64,000 nt of DNA from Mongoliitalea lutea (GCF_014652135.1 NZ_BMYF01000021.1:33365-97364), one strand, 5' to 3'; positions 54,080 through 62,468 are shown, counted from the stretch's first letter. Numbers and translations: made by a program. The notes: generated by a model from the sequence alone, not told the origin.

Positions 54080-54357
54080 AAAGTAGTAGGGCCAAGTTAA
54101 ATCACTGGAAGTTAGGAAGAAAATTGGAGATTTTCGAATCGTGTTTGCAACCTTCTTAGCAGGTTCACGCTAAGTTCGCTAAGGCTACATGCTACGGCCG
54201 CAACGTTGGTGTCTTGAATTGAAAATACTTGATATCCTTTGAAAATAAACTTCCTTTTCACCTGCCCCAAAAATAGGGCCGATACTTGTGCTGCGCTTGT
54301 CGAAGCAGGCATATATCAATTTATATCGCGTAAGCATATTTCATTTTTTTCATCCCA
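54080..54357. repeat. Intergenic tract with a composite-element tail
   Basis: No credible gene. It holds GCAGGTTCACGCTAAGTTCG near 54159-54180 and, at about 54307-54345, GGCATATATCAATTTATATC, then CGCGTAAGCATATTTCA. The latter is the tail of the composite element also found at 58.2, 59.5 and 62.2 kb. Confidence 0.55.
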
Positions 54358-54543
54358 TTATCCTTCATCTTTCATCCTTCCCCCTTCCTTCGTGTCCTTT
54401 AACCTCCCCGCTTTTTTAAGCGCCTCATGAATGAGCCATTCAATTTGACCATTGGTACTGCGAAATTCATCTGCCGCCCACTTTTCTACAGCCTGCATCA
54501 TCTTCTCGTCCAATCGTAGGGCAAATGGTTTCTTAGCTGGCAT
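54358..54543 (-). CDS. Arc-like ribbon-helix-helix protein
   Basis: A 61-residue protein with an Arc/MetJ-type ribbon-helix-helix: KPFALRLDEKMMQAVEKWAA then STNGQIEWLIHEALKKAG. I recall that proteins of this exact type often sit beside SPFH-domain genes, as here. Last gene of a five-gene operon; its start overlaps the preceding PH-like gene by 11 bases. The last ~14 residues (KDTKEGGRMKDEG) come from a pyrimidine-rich intergenic word tract, so the original stop may have been lost. It is expected to bind DNA, perhaps its own promoter. Confidence 0.82.
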   Translation of the reverse strand: MPAKKPFALRLDEKMMQAVEKWAADEFRSTNGQIEWLIHEALKKAGRLKDTKEGGRMKDEG

Positions 54544-55015
54544 AATCCCCTCCTTTTAATTCTCTAAACTGCTCAATAACTTTCTTTATTCCCTCTGGCT
54601 TTTGGGTGCCGAGTAGAAATTTCTTATCCTTCAAGTGGACCACTAGTCCATGCTTTCCTCTGACATTGTAGGCCCACATGAAAAAGTTGTATCGGATACC
54701 CCAGCCTCCAAATTTGAAGATCGAATTATACTCAATAAGTTCTAGCTTTTGGATATCTTCTAAATTGTATTTTCTATCTCCTATGAAGGGAAAAAAGCTA
54801 AATGTTAGGCCACTTTCATCGATTCGGGTTTTTAATTGCATACTTACAAATAAAACAAGCACAGTGCCCAAAATTACAACCAAAGGAACCAACTCCCAGC
54901 CCTCCATTGGTTGAGAGGCTATGCCATATATACTGATAGCAGATACTAAAATCAATAACCCCCAAATCCAAAGCTGAGTAAACCGCTGTGTTTCGTTGAA
55001 TGTGTATCTAGCCAT
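54533..55015 (-). CDS. PH-like membrane protein (copy 2)
   Basis: A 160-residue protein with two N-terminal hydrophobic segments (LWIWGLLILVSAISIYGIA and LVPLVVILGTVLVLFV) and a C-terminal bacterial-PH-like soluble domain (YNLEDIQKLELIEYNSIFKF, then KFLLGTQKPEGIKKVIEQF). It is a paralogue of the protein at 56329, sharing the membrane layout and the TQKPE-(G/E)I end. The role is unknown. It lies four bases after the hydrolase gene and overlaps the ribbon-helix-helix gene by 11. Confidence 0.72.
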   Translation of the reverse strand: MARYTFNETQRFTQLWIWGLLILVSAISIYGIASQPMEGWELVPLVVILGTVLVLFVSMQLKTRIDESGLTFSFFPFIGDRKYNLEDIQKLELIEYNSIFKFGGWGIRYNFFMWAYNVRGKHGLVVHLKDKKFLLGTQKPEGIKKVIEQFRELKGGDYAS

Positions 55016-55019
55016 ATGC

Positions 55020-56345
55020 TTACTTGATTTTTATAATCCAATTTGCGATATCCTGAATTACCTGCTCCGAAACAAAGACCTGATCAGCATAGGCCTCCAT
55101 GCCGATTTTTCCATTGGATGGGCGCATCAAATGGTCTAAATTGGGATAGGAGATAGTGGTTGCCTGCGGTAAGGCTTGTTTCCATCCATGAAAGTCATCC
55201 ATCGTCACCTGATAATCTTCCTCTGCTTGTAGGAGTAAGATTGGAACACTTAATGATTGCGCTGTTGCTACCTGATCGTAGGCACGCAAGGACTTCCAAT
55301 AAGCAGCGGGCTGCCCTAGGGGCAATTCATCGTCAGCAAGTTTATCCCCGGAGGCAAGTCTATCTAGGTTAGCAACTTTTCCCTTTAATTCATCCAGTAC
55401 ACGGTCCTTGGATGGATTGCCATCTAATAATTTCTCAAATTGCTCTACGATTAACACTTCCAAGGGTCTGGAATTTCCAGCCATGATGATGATGCCTGAA
55501 ACTTGGCTTCTGCTGGCAATTCTTGGAGCGAGCATGCCACCTAAGCTGTGGCCTAGCACGATTATTTTAGTGTATTTACCTGTTTTTTGAGCAAACTCAA
55601 TCGCAGCTACCGCATCATCTACCACTTCTACATCTATCGTGATATCCAAACCTTCCTCTTGGATTTGTTGGGCAGCGGAAAATGTGCGTTTGTCAAAGCG
55701 AAGGGTTGCGATCCCCAAACCTGCCAAACCTCTTGCCATATCCTGATGAGGTTTATTTGGGCCCACAGTGGAATGCCTATCATTGGGTCCGCTGCCACTT
55801 ACGAATACAACAAGCGTGTTGGTGTTCGCCTGCTTGGGCGTTGTCAAGGTACCGGAAATGGTGAAGGTGCCTGAAGCAAGGGAAATATCCTCTTCCTCAT
55901 ACTTTTCAGGATGATCATAAGGGGCTTTTTTCTCCGAGTCACTAGGAGAAGTTTCCGCTTGGAAAGGTTGAAAGGCAATGCCAGTTAACTTATTTTCCTT
56001 GCTAAAGACGCTGATGAAAGCCAAACTCATGACTCCAAATTTGATGGGTTGAATGATTTGGATATTTTCCCCCAATTTGTTTTCTATAGGATCCACAAGT
56101 TCAGGAGCGGCTTTTCCCAGTTGGGATTCCAGTTGGTTCCAAATCCCTGCAACTTGATCGGCAGGAACGGCTTTGAGGAGTTCATCGGAAGCATAGCGGG
56201 CATATAGTGCTGCTTCGCCTTTTTGCAATTCTAATAGCATTTCTCTTGCGAGTGCTTTTAGTTCTGTTTGTGCTTGCCCAACACTGCTCCATCCTACAAA
56301 TAAGCAGGTGAGCAATGCGAATGTATAGTTACTTAGTTTTTTCAT
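55020..56345 (-). CDS. Secreted alpha/beta hydrolase with N-terminal DUF3887-like domain
   Basis: A 441-residue exported enzyme: signal peptide FALLTCLFVGWSSVGQAQ, then a DUF3887-like helical domain (LAREMLLELQKGEAALYARY, about 30-120), then an alpha/beta hydrolase with the nucleophile elbow GHSLGG, the oxyanion-region VSGSGPNDRH and a C-terminal His in NLDHLM. It resembles esterase or acyl-aminopeptidase-type serine hydrolases. ATG 56345 is chosen because the longer form (56411) hides the signal peptide. It is sandwiched between two paralogous PH-like genes in the SPFH operon, overlapping the first by 17 bases. Confidence 0.87.
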   Translation of the reverse strand: MKKLSNYTFALLTCLFVGWSSVGQAQTELKALAREMLLELQKGEAALYARYASDELLKAVPADQVAGIWNQLESQLGKAAPELVDPIENKLGENIQIIQPIKFGVMSLAFISVFSKENKLTGIAFQPFQAETSPSDSEKKAPYDHPEKYEEEDISLASGTFTISGTLTTPKQANTNTLVVFVSGSGPNDRHSTVGPNKPHQDMARGLAGLGIATLRFDKRTFSAAQQIQEEGLDITIDVEVVDDAVAAIEFAQKTGKYTKIIVLGHSLGGMLAPRIASRSQVSGIIIMAGNSRPLEVLIVEQFEKLLDGNPSKDRVLDELKGKVANLDRLASGDKLADDELPLGQPAAYWKSLRAYDQVATAQSLSVPILLLQAEEDYQVTMDDFHGWKQALPQATTISYPNLDHLMRPSNGKIGMEAYADQVFVSEQVIQDIANWIIKIK

Positions 56346-56823
56346 AAGTTGTCTTTTTCCATTCGTCAATAATACGCTGAATTTCTTCTGGCTTTTGTGT
56401 GCTGAATACATACTTTTTTTGAGCTGTCTGCATGATGACGATGTAGTCTGTGTAAAAGAGATAGGCCCTTATGGTACGAGAGAAACGCACACCTGGTCCA
56501 CCATAATCCATTAATCCATCTGATTTCTTTACTTCTATGGATAAAATTTCTTCTGGTTTAAATTTTTTCCATCCATTGACAAGGGGAGGGCTTTGGAAAG
56601 CTAATCCATAGGAATCTACCCTTAGGATTAGCCGAATATTCATGAGTAGGGTAAATGCCGAAAGCATTATTCCAAAGACTATAAGGATTACTTGCCATCC
56701 ATCATCCCCCAATTGACCAACGGCATACAAAACAATCAGTAGGAGCAATGTGGGAATCTCCAAAAGGATGATTGCCCACATGATGATTGTCCCTCTTAAA
56801 TCCAGCCGTTCATTGACTACCAT
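56329..56823 (-). CDS. PH-like membrane protein (copy 1)
   Basis: A 164-residue protein with two N-terminal hydrophobic segments (IIMWAIILLEIPTLLLLIVL and WQVILIVFGIMLSAFTLLM) and a C-terminal PH-like domain ending YVFSTQKPEEIQRIIDEWKK. A clear paralogue of the protein at 54533. Second gene of the operon, four bases after the SPFH gene. Bacterial PH domains bind lipids or proteins at the membrane; partnership with the SPFH scaffold is inferred. Confidence 0.72.
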   Translation of the reverse strand: MVVNERLDLRGTIIMWAIILLEIPTLLLLIVLYAVGQLGDDGWQVILIVFGIMLSAFTLLMNIRLILRVDSYGLAFQSPPLVNGWKKFKPEEILSIEVKKSDGLMDYGGPGVRFSRTIRAYLFYTDYIVIMQTAQKKYVFSTQKPEEIQRIIDEWKKTTYEKTK

Positions 56824-56827
56824 AGCG

Positions 56828-57676
56828 TCATTGATTCAAAGTACCGACATTTAGTACAGGACTAGCAGCTCTATCGGAACAAAGGACCACCATCAAGTTA
56901 CTGACCATGGCTGCTTTTTTCTCCTCTTCGAAGTCCACAATGCCTTTTAATTTCAGATCTTCCAATGCCATTTCTACCATTCCTACGGCGCCGTCGACGA
57001 TTTTTCTTCGGGCAGCTACGATGGCCGTAGCCTGCTGTCTTTGCAACATAGCAGAAGCAATTTCTTGAGCATATGCCAAGTGGGAAATTCTCGCTTCAAT
57101 AACCTTGATGCCAGCATGATGCAGACGTTCGGCAATTTCCGCTTCTAAGGAGTGATTGACATCTTCTACACCGGAACGTAAGGTTACCTCCGCATTTTCA
57201 GCTTCGAAGTCGTCATAAGGATACTTTCCAGCCATCTTTCGTACGGCAGCGTCTGTTTGAAGGTGGACAAAGTTTTCATAGTCTTCTACCTCAAAGGTAG
57301 CCTTGAAGGTGTCTTGTACTTGCCAGACAACGATGGTCCCGACCATCACAGGGTTTCCGATTTTGTCGTTGACTTTTAGAGGTTTGTTTTCAAAGTTTCT
57401 CACACGGAGAGAAATCTTAGTCTTGGTCATGAACGGATTCACCCAAAAGAATCCATTGTCTTTGACAGTCCCTTTGTAGGCTCCGAACAAAATCAGAACC
57501 ATAGCCTTATTGGGCTGCAAGGTGAAGAATCCTGGGAGAATCAGAATAAATCCCAAGGTACATATGATCCCCAGCAAAACCTGTTTGTTTGCAAAGGAGA
57601 TTCCGATGGTGGGTAAGAGGGCTATTACGATAAAAATCATCAAGTAGCCAGAGAGTGGTTTGGTTAGCTTTTCCAT
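56828..57676 (-). CDS. SPFH/Band 7 membrane scaffold protein
   Basis: A 282-residue SPFH-domain protein. Two N-terminal hydrophobic segments (LMIFIVIALLPTIGISFA, LLGIICTLGFILILPGFFTL) are followed by the Band 7 domain (NKAMVLILFGAYKGTVKDNG, FWVNPFMTKTKISLRVRNFE) and a helical part EIASAMLQRQQATAIVAARR. Such proteins form membrane rings that organise lipids and proteases. The start is MEKLTKPLSGY at 57676; 57703 and 57748 are in-frame alternatives without family likeness. First gene of the five-gene operon. Confidence 0.92.
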   Translation of the reverse strand: MEKLTKPLSGYLMIFIVIALLPTIGISFANKQVLLGIICTLGFILILPGFFTLQPNKAMVLILFGAYKGTVKDNGFFWVNPFMTKTKISLRVRNFENKPLKVNDKIGNPVMVGTIVVWQVQDTFKATFEVEDYENFVHLQTDAAVRKMAGKYPYDDFEAENAEVTLRSGVEDVNHSLEAEIAERLHHAGIKVIEARISHLAYAQEIASAMLQRQQATAIVAARRKIVDGAVGMVEMALEDLKLKGIVDFEEEKKAAMVSNLMVVLCSDRAASPVLNVGTLNQ

Positions 57677-58070
57677 ATTGGTATGATATTGAAATGATAT
57701 CATAGCAATATACTTGTTTTTGGAAAAAAAGGTTGGGTGTGCAAACAAAATTTTTTTCTTTCGTTATAAATCATATCCAATCAACGTTTTTAATAGATGA
57801 AAAAAAGTAAAATAATTCTTTTGGTTTTTGAGAACAGATACTCGGGAGGAAATAATCAACTATTATACGTCTCGCCATCGTCAATTTGCAGATTATTTGA
57901 TGGCCTTATCCGAAGATTGTCCACCTATCATTATTCGATTTAAACTTAAAAAAGCTTATGGCTGATTGTAAGATTCCGCTTTCGAGTTTAAAGGCTAAAT
58001 AGGCCAAAAAACTGATTTGTAAACTCCAATAGTCTTTTTATCAATATACAGGAATAGCACAATGTTAAAA

Positions 58071-58285
58071 AAGACCTTCGAGATACCTGAAATCTCAAAG
58101 GTCTTCTGTCTTTATTAATTTGCTATTAGGAAAGCCCCAATCATCTTTTTAAGAATAATTGGTTATCCCAAATGCACCTAATAATATTTCGCCGCTCTTG
58201 TCTACCAAAGGTAGAAGGCTTATATCAATTTATAGGGCATACTTGTGCTGAACTAGCAGAAGTAAACATATATCATCCTTTTTTC
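58071..58285 (+). repeat. Composite repeat element, copy A
   Basis: In order: hairpin AAGACCTTCGAGAT/ATCTCAAAGGTCTT (58071-58105), TTTTTAAGAATAATTGG, CACCTAATAATATTTCGCCG, TTGTCTACCAAAGGTAGA, and TTATATCAATTTATAGGGCA. The same order occurs in copy B (59364) and, inverted, in copy C (62220). Confidence 0.65.
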
Positions 58286-58335
58286 CACAAAATTAAAATC
58301 AAGTTGATTTATTTTAAGCTAAAATTGCCATAATT

Positions 58336-58467
58336 TCATGAACGAGAAAATAGTTTTTTTAATATTTTCCAGCCATTATACAAGATTATTATAATTAGAG
58401 CTATTAGTGCCAAAAAAATAATCGATATAACAAAGAGAAAGATATAACTGTCGATATAGTTTTTCAC
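58336..58467 (-). CDS. Possible 43-residue single-helix membrane peptide
   Basis: GTG-started open frame encoding a short lead VKNYIDSY, a long hydrophobic helix (IFLFVISIIFLALIALIIII) and a basic tail ending WKILKKLFSRS. The positive-inside pattern suits a small inner-membrane peptide with N-out topology, or a type I toxin-like peptide. No promoter or family was recognised, so chance is a real alternative in this AT-rich stretch. Confidence 0.3.
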   Translation of the reverse strand: MKNYIDSYIFLFVISIIFLALIALIIIILYNGWKILKKLFSRS

Positions 58468-58696
58468 AATATTTTTCGTTTAGGGCTGAAGATAAAACCA
58501 TGTTACATTACCGGAGCATGCGGCAATTTTTATCTTGATATAGTATGTTTCGAAAGTTACAAAGTGAGCTCCATTTATCCAATGATTAAATGTTGGTTAA
58601 TAGTGCTTTATGGCGCATCTTTTGCCGTAATTTTTGATAGAATTCAAGCTATACGCAACATAGTGCTTTTTACCGCTCTTTTTATTGAAATTTTAA

Positions 58697-59235
58697 AAAT
58701 TAGCTCAAGATGACTTTGCTTCCTTAGCAAAAAGAACTCCACAAACCCATGGGGAACATTATAAGTATCTCGGAAATTATTTAGAAATATTTGAATTAAT
58801 GCGTAGCTATTTAACTGCATACAAGTTAGAAGCCCCCAAACTTTTGAAAATACTAATCTTTAATTTTCTCTTTTCAAATGGAGATGCTCACTTTAAAAAT
58901 TTTTCTATACTAGAAACATCTTTCGGAGATTATCGACTAAGCCCAGCCTATGACTTGCTCAATAGCCGTATTCATATAGAAGATCGAGACTTTGCATTAG
59001 ATGATGGTCTTTTGCCAAGAAATCTAGCCCATGGCACTATTGCTATGCAATTTGCCAAACTAGCGAAATTAGCTGAAATCAATGAAAAGACTTTCCAAAA
59101 TATATCATAGCATTGATGATTTCAAAATCAGATTTAGTTGAAAAAATGGTGGCTGCTTCCTTTCTTAATGACACTACTAAAAGAAATTATTTCCAGTCGT
59201 TTCAAGGTCACTTAAAACAATTGACTAAGGTATGA
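58697..59235 (+). pseudogene. Decayed hipA (serine/threonine kinase toxin) C-terminus
   Basis: The C-terminal part of a HipA kinase in two frames. Segment 1 (58697-59110) has no start at its true 5' end and encodes DDFASLAKRTPQTHGEHYKY, the catalytic-loop motif FLFSNGDAHFKNFSI and LSPAYDLLNSRI, then hits a premature stop. Segment 2 (59116-59235), in another frame, encodes ISKSDLVEKMVAASFLNDTT and the C-terminal end. The N-terminal half and any hipB are missing. The NGDAHxKN loop and the PAYDLLN metal-binding motif identify the family. It lies between repeat copies A and B, which may have mediated the loss. Confidence 0.8.
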
Positions 59236-59363
59236 GCTATAGTTGTTATAAGGGATTTTTGTCAAACAAGTAAAAAACTTCACTTGGTATGAGGGACAAA
59301 AGCTTAGTGAAAATAGAAGACCTTATAAAATAATATTCCTAAATAGCGCCATATAGTATAGGA

Positions 59364-59525
59364 AAAGACCTTTGAAAAATTAGAAGTCTCAAAGGTCTTT
59401 TTCTTACATTTAAGGGGTTTTTCCAAAGGGTTACTCCATTTAAGAAGAATAGTTGGAATTCCACACGCCCCTAATCTTTCGCCGCTAGGCATATTTCTAT
59501 TTATTTGGCGCAAGCATATATTGTC
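59364..59525 (+). repeat. Composite repeat element, copy B
   Basis: Hairpin AAAGACCTTTGA/TCAAAGGTCTTT (59364-59400), then TTTAAGAAGAATAGTTGG, CACACGCCCCTAATCTTTCG, GGCATATTTCTATTTATTTG and CGCAAGCATATATTG. Same order and orientation as copy A; no gene in 59236-59602. Confidence 0.65.
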
Positions 59526-59529
59526 ACGT

Positions 59530-59602
59530 CCTGAAATTTCTTGATTCTTGTCTCTTGTTTCTTGATTCTAATCTCCTACCATACGGTAGGCAAGCTCGCC
59601 TC
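59530..59602 (-). repeat. GAAGCGAGAGATTAGA-type repeat directly after the fabG stop
   Basis: Read on the fabG strand: GAGGCGAGCTTGCCTACCGT with palindrome CCTACCGTATGGTAGG, then GAGATTAGAATCAAGAAACA and AGAGACAAGAATCAAGAA. Same order and orientation as the copy after glpR. Confidence 0.65.
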
Positions 59603-60349
59603 TTAAGTGAGCATCGCTCCATCCACTTGAAGTACTTGCCCTGAGATATACGAACTCATATCTGAACCTAAGAATACACAGGCATTAGCAACTTCTTCCG
59701 GTTGGCCGCCTCGCTTCATTGGAATGCCATCTCTCCAGCCTTGAACGGTTTTTTCATCCAAAACAGCAGTCATTTCTGTTTCGATAAATCCTGGAGCTAC
59801 AGCATTGCAGCGGATATTTCTGGATCCTAATTCCAAAGCCACTGATTTCGTGAAACCGATGATTCCTGATTTGGAAGCGGCATAGTTGGCTTGACCTGCA
59901 TTTCCTTTGATACCTACCACTGAAGTGATGTTGATTATGGAACCTGCTTTGGCTTTCATCATGGTTCTGGTAGCCGCTTTTACGGTATTGAAACAGGATT
60001 TTAAATTTACTCCAATTACTTCATCCCATGCTTCTTCGCTCATGCGCATCAATAAATTGTCACGGGTAATCCCAGCATTATTGACCAATATATCCAATGA
60101 ACCAAAGTCAGCAACTACCGAGTTGACCAATTCTTCTGCCGCTTTGAAGTCGGAAGCATCTGAGCGATAGCCTTTGGCCTGTATACCAAATGCTGCCAGT
60201 TCATTTTCCAAGGCTTGGCCTTTTTCTACGCTGGAGAGGTATGTAAATGCTACATTGGCACCTTCCTGTGCATAGCGGATGGCAATGGCTCTTCCGATTC
60301 CTTTAGAAGCTCCGGTGATCAGAGCGGTTTTTCCTGATAGTAATCCCAT
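59603..60349 (-). CDS. fabG: 3-oxoacyl-[acyl-carrier-protein] reductase
   Basis: NADPH-dependent reductase of fatty-acid elongation. It is a 248-residue short-chain dehydrogenase with TGASKGIGRA (cofactor), NNAG (in VNNAGITRDNLLMRM), the catalytic Ser in NITSVVG and Tyr/Lys in NYAASK, and the FabG-typical end SGQVLQVDGAM. The ATG at 60349 gives the conserved MGLLSGKTALITG start; the 19-residue extension to 60406 would cross the promoter. It stands away from other fab genes and is divergent from pruA. Confidence 0.94.
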   Translation of the reverse strand: MGLLSGKTALITGASKGIGRAIAIRYAQEGANVAFTYLSSVEKGQALENELAAFGIQAKGYRSDASDFKAAEELVNSVVADFGSLDILVNNAGITRDNLLMRMSEEAWDEVIGVNLKSCFNTVKAATRTMMKAKAGSIINITSVVGIKGNAGQANYAASKSGIIGFTKSVALELGSRNIRCNAVAPGFIETEMTAVLDEKTVQGWRDGIPMKRGGQPEEVANACVFLGSDMSSYISGQVLQVDGAMLT

Positions 60350-60375
60350 GAGAATATTTTTTTTAAAACAATCGC

Positions 60376-60407
60376 CAAATATACATATTTGCCTGCCATG
60401 CCCCAAA
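60376..60407 (-). promoter_or_regulatory. Promoter of fabG (TTTG, 20 bp, TATATTTG)
   Basis: On the minus strand TTTG (60407-60404) is followed after 20 bases by TATATTTG (60383-60376), 26 bases before the ATG. This is the best complete match to the Bacteroidota -33/-7 pattern in the window. Confidence 0.75.
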
Positions 60408-60473
60408 TCCTGTGAATTTGTTCCCCTTGGGCAATTGCCGTCCTTTTTGGCAGGCTTTTACGTGGAGGCTTCT

Positions 60474-60481
60474 TATATTTG
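60474..60481 (+). promoter_or_regulatory. -7 element of pruA (TATATTTG)
   Basis: Exact TAnnTTTG match 31 bases before the ATG. A TTTG at 60446-60449 lies 24 bases upstream. Confidence 0.6.
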
Positions 60482-60512
60482 CTAATCAGAAACAAAATAA
60501 ACTCAAATAGAT

Positions 60513-62147
60513 ATGCTGAAAGGATTTTTCAATGTGCCTACTCCGCACAATGAGCCGGTCAAAAATTATGCACCGGGTTCTCCTGAGAGAAAAGAATTAC
60601 AAGCGATGCTTCAAACCTTGCGTTCCCAACAAATCGATGTGCCCATGTACATCGGTTCGGAAGAAGTAAGGACCGGCAAAACCCGAACCATGTCTCCTCC
60701 TCATGACCATCAGCATATTTTGGGTCAGTTTCACGAGGGTGATGCTTCCCATGTAGAGCAGGCCATCAATGCTGCTTTGGGAGCGAAATATGCCTGGGAA
60801 AATATGGAATGGGAGCAGCGTGCAGCGATTTTCTTGAAAGCTGCCGATTTGCTTGCCGGACCTTACCGTGCCAAATTGAATGCAGCAACTATGCTCGGTC
60901 AATCCAAAAATGCCTATCAGGCAGAAATTGACTCTGCGTGTGAATTCATCGATTTTTTGCGATTCAATGTCAAGTATATGACGGAAATCTATGCACAGCA
61001 GCCTCCAGTATCTGGCAATGGTGTATGGAACCGCTTAGAGCAAAGACCATTGGAAGGCTTCGTATTTGCCTTGACACCCTTCAATTTTACGGCCATCGCA
61101 GGAAATCTTCCTACCTCAGCTGCCATGATGGGCAATACCATTGTGTGGAAGCCTGCCTATACCCAGATTTATTCTGCCAATGTATTGATGGAAATCTTCA
61201 AAGAAGCAGGCGTACCGGATGGAGTTATCAACTTGGTATATGTAGATGGACCAACTGCCGGTGATGTGATTTTTAATCATCCAGATTTTGCCGGTATTCA
61301 CTTTACAGGTTCCACGGGGGTATTCCAGCACGTGTGGAAAACCATCGGTACCAATATTTACAAATACAAGTCCTATCCTAGAATTGTTGGTGAGACAGGT
61401 GGAAAAGACTTCGTCATTGCGCACAAATCATCTCATGCAAAGGCAGTTGCTGTCGCCTTGTCCAGAGGTGCTTTTGAATTCCAGGGGCAAAAATGTTCGG
61501 CAGCTTCCAGAGCCTACATTCCATCCAATATTTGGGAGGATGTGAAAACATATTTATTGGAAGATTTGGCAAGCATGAAAATGGGTGGTACGGAAGATTT
61601 TACCAACTTTATCAATGCGGTAATTGATGAAAAATCGTTTGACAAAATCGCCAAATACATCGATAATGCTAAAGCAGCTCCTGAAGTGGAAATCATTGCA
61701 GGTGGAACCTATGATAAGAGCAAAGGGTACTTTATTGCACCAACGGTCATCGTAACCAAAGATCCGATGTATGTGACCATGCAGGAAGAAATCTTCGGTC
61801 CTGTACTGACGATCTACGTGTACCATGCGGAGCATTTTGAAGAGGCTTTGGAGTTGGTGGATCAGACGTCTCCATACGCTCTGACAGGTGCTGTATTTGC
61901 GCAAGATCGATATGCGTTGGAGTTGGCTACGAAGAAATTGAAGAATGCAGCTGGTAACTTCTATATCAACGATAAGCCAACCGGCGCAGTCGTAGGACAG
62001 CAGCCATTTGGTGGTGCAAGAGCTTCCGGTACCAATGACAAAGCCGGTTCTATGATCAATCTCTTAAGATGGGTATCTCCGAGAACAATTAAGGAAACCT
62101 TTGTGCCTCCAGTGGATTATAGATATCCGTTTTTGGGTGAGGATTGA
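60513..62147 (+). CDS. pruA: L-glutamate gamma-semialdehyde (1-pyrroline-5-carboxylate) dehydrogenase
   Basis: Second step of proline breakdown, oxidising the P5C/glutamate-semialdehyde to glutamate with NAD+. Aldehyde-dehydrogenase fold with ALTPFNFTAIAGNLP, the catalytic Glu in VGETGGKD and catalytic Cys328 in QGQKCSA; the end GASGTNDKAGSMINLLRWVSPRTIK is typical of the stand-alone long P5C dehydrogenases. It is 544 residues. The proline dehydrogenase is not in this window. Glutamate produced could feed gdhA. A repeat of the GAAGCGAGAGA family starts directly at the stop. Confidence 0.95.
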   Translation: MLKGFFNVPTPHNEPVKNYAPGSPERKELQAMLQTLRSQQIDVPMYIGSEEVRTGKTRTMSPPHDHQHILGQFHEGDASHVEQAINAALGAKYAWENMEWEQRAAIFLKAADLLAGPYRAKLNAATMLGQSKNAYQAEIDSACEFIDFLRFNVKYMTEIYAQQPPVSGNGVWNRLEQRPLEGFVFALTPFNFTAIAGNLPTSAAMMGNTIVWKPAYTQIYSANVLMEIFKEAGVPDGVINLVYVDGPTAGDVIFNHPDFAGIHFTGSTGVFQHVWKTIGTNIYKYKSYPRIVGETGGKDFVIAHKSSHAKAVAVALSRGAFEFQGQKCSAASRAYIPSNIWEDVKTYLLEDLASMKMGGTEDFTNFINAVIDEKSFDKIAKYIDNAKAAPEVEIIAGGTYDKSKGYFIAPTVIVTKDPMYVTMQEEIFGPVLTIYVYHAEHFEEALELVDQTSPYALTGAVFAQDRYALELATKKLKNAAGNFYINDKPTGAVVGQQPFGGARASGTNDKAGSMINLLRWVSPRTIKETFVPPVDYRYPFLGED

Positions 62148-62219
62148 GAAGCGAGAGACGAGAAGCGAGAAGCGAGAAATGAGAGTTTAGACTCAAGAAG
62201 CAAGAGTCAAGACAAATGA
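62148..62219 (+). repeat. GAAGCGAGAGACGAGAAGCG-type repeat after the pruA stop
   Basis: GAAGCGAGAGACGAGAAGCG, then CGAGAAATGAGAG and ACTCAAGAAGCAAGAGTCAA follow the stop without a gap, in the same orientation relative to the gene as after glpD. Confidence 0.65.
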
Positions 62220-62468
62220 AATATGCTAGCGCGAAATAAAGTTGAAATATGCCTCTACTTGTGGTAGACAGGTTCGTCGATATATTGGAGGCGTGTAGAC
62301 AAGAGAATTATTCTTAAAAAATGTGTCAAGTAATTTCAGTAGGAGACAAAGATCTAATTTATAGACTTGTACCAGGAACCAAGTACGAAGTATAAAGAAG
62401 GGATTTTGGAAATAGAAGTTTGAAGATGAATAGACCTTTGAGATTTTTGGAATCTCGAAGGTCTTTTT
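62220..62468 (-). repeat. Composite repeat element, copy C (inverted)
   Basis: Reverse orientation of copies A and B: the tail AATATGCTAGCGCGAAATAA comes first, then GAATTATTCTTAAAAAATG, and finally the hairpin AGACCTTTGAGATT/AATCTCGAAGGTCT (62432-62464) followed by a T-run. The hairpin could also act as the pruA terminator. No gene lies in 62148-62580. Confidence 0.6.

Larger units (their letters stand above)
57677..58696. other. Gene-poor region upstream of the SPFH operon
   Basis: About 1 kb without an intact recognised gene. It holds a 48-codon ATG frame at 57797-57943 with an overlapping, more protein-like frame (IINYYTSRHRQFADYLMALS) that may be a relic, composite repeat copy A at 58071-58280, and a possible 43-residue membrane peptide on the minus strand at 58336-58467. 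Confidence 0.5.

Noticed and set aside
54112..54312. 66-codon minus-strand frame between the lipoprotein and RHH genes
   Set aside because: It overlaps the composite-element tail and other repeats. There is no recognisable domain.
57797..57943. 48-codon ATG frame upstream of repeat copy A
   Set aside because: No promoter, family or conserved feature is visible, and an overlapping frame looks equally protein-like, so I do not call a gene.
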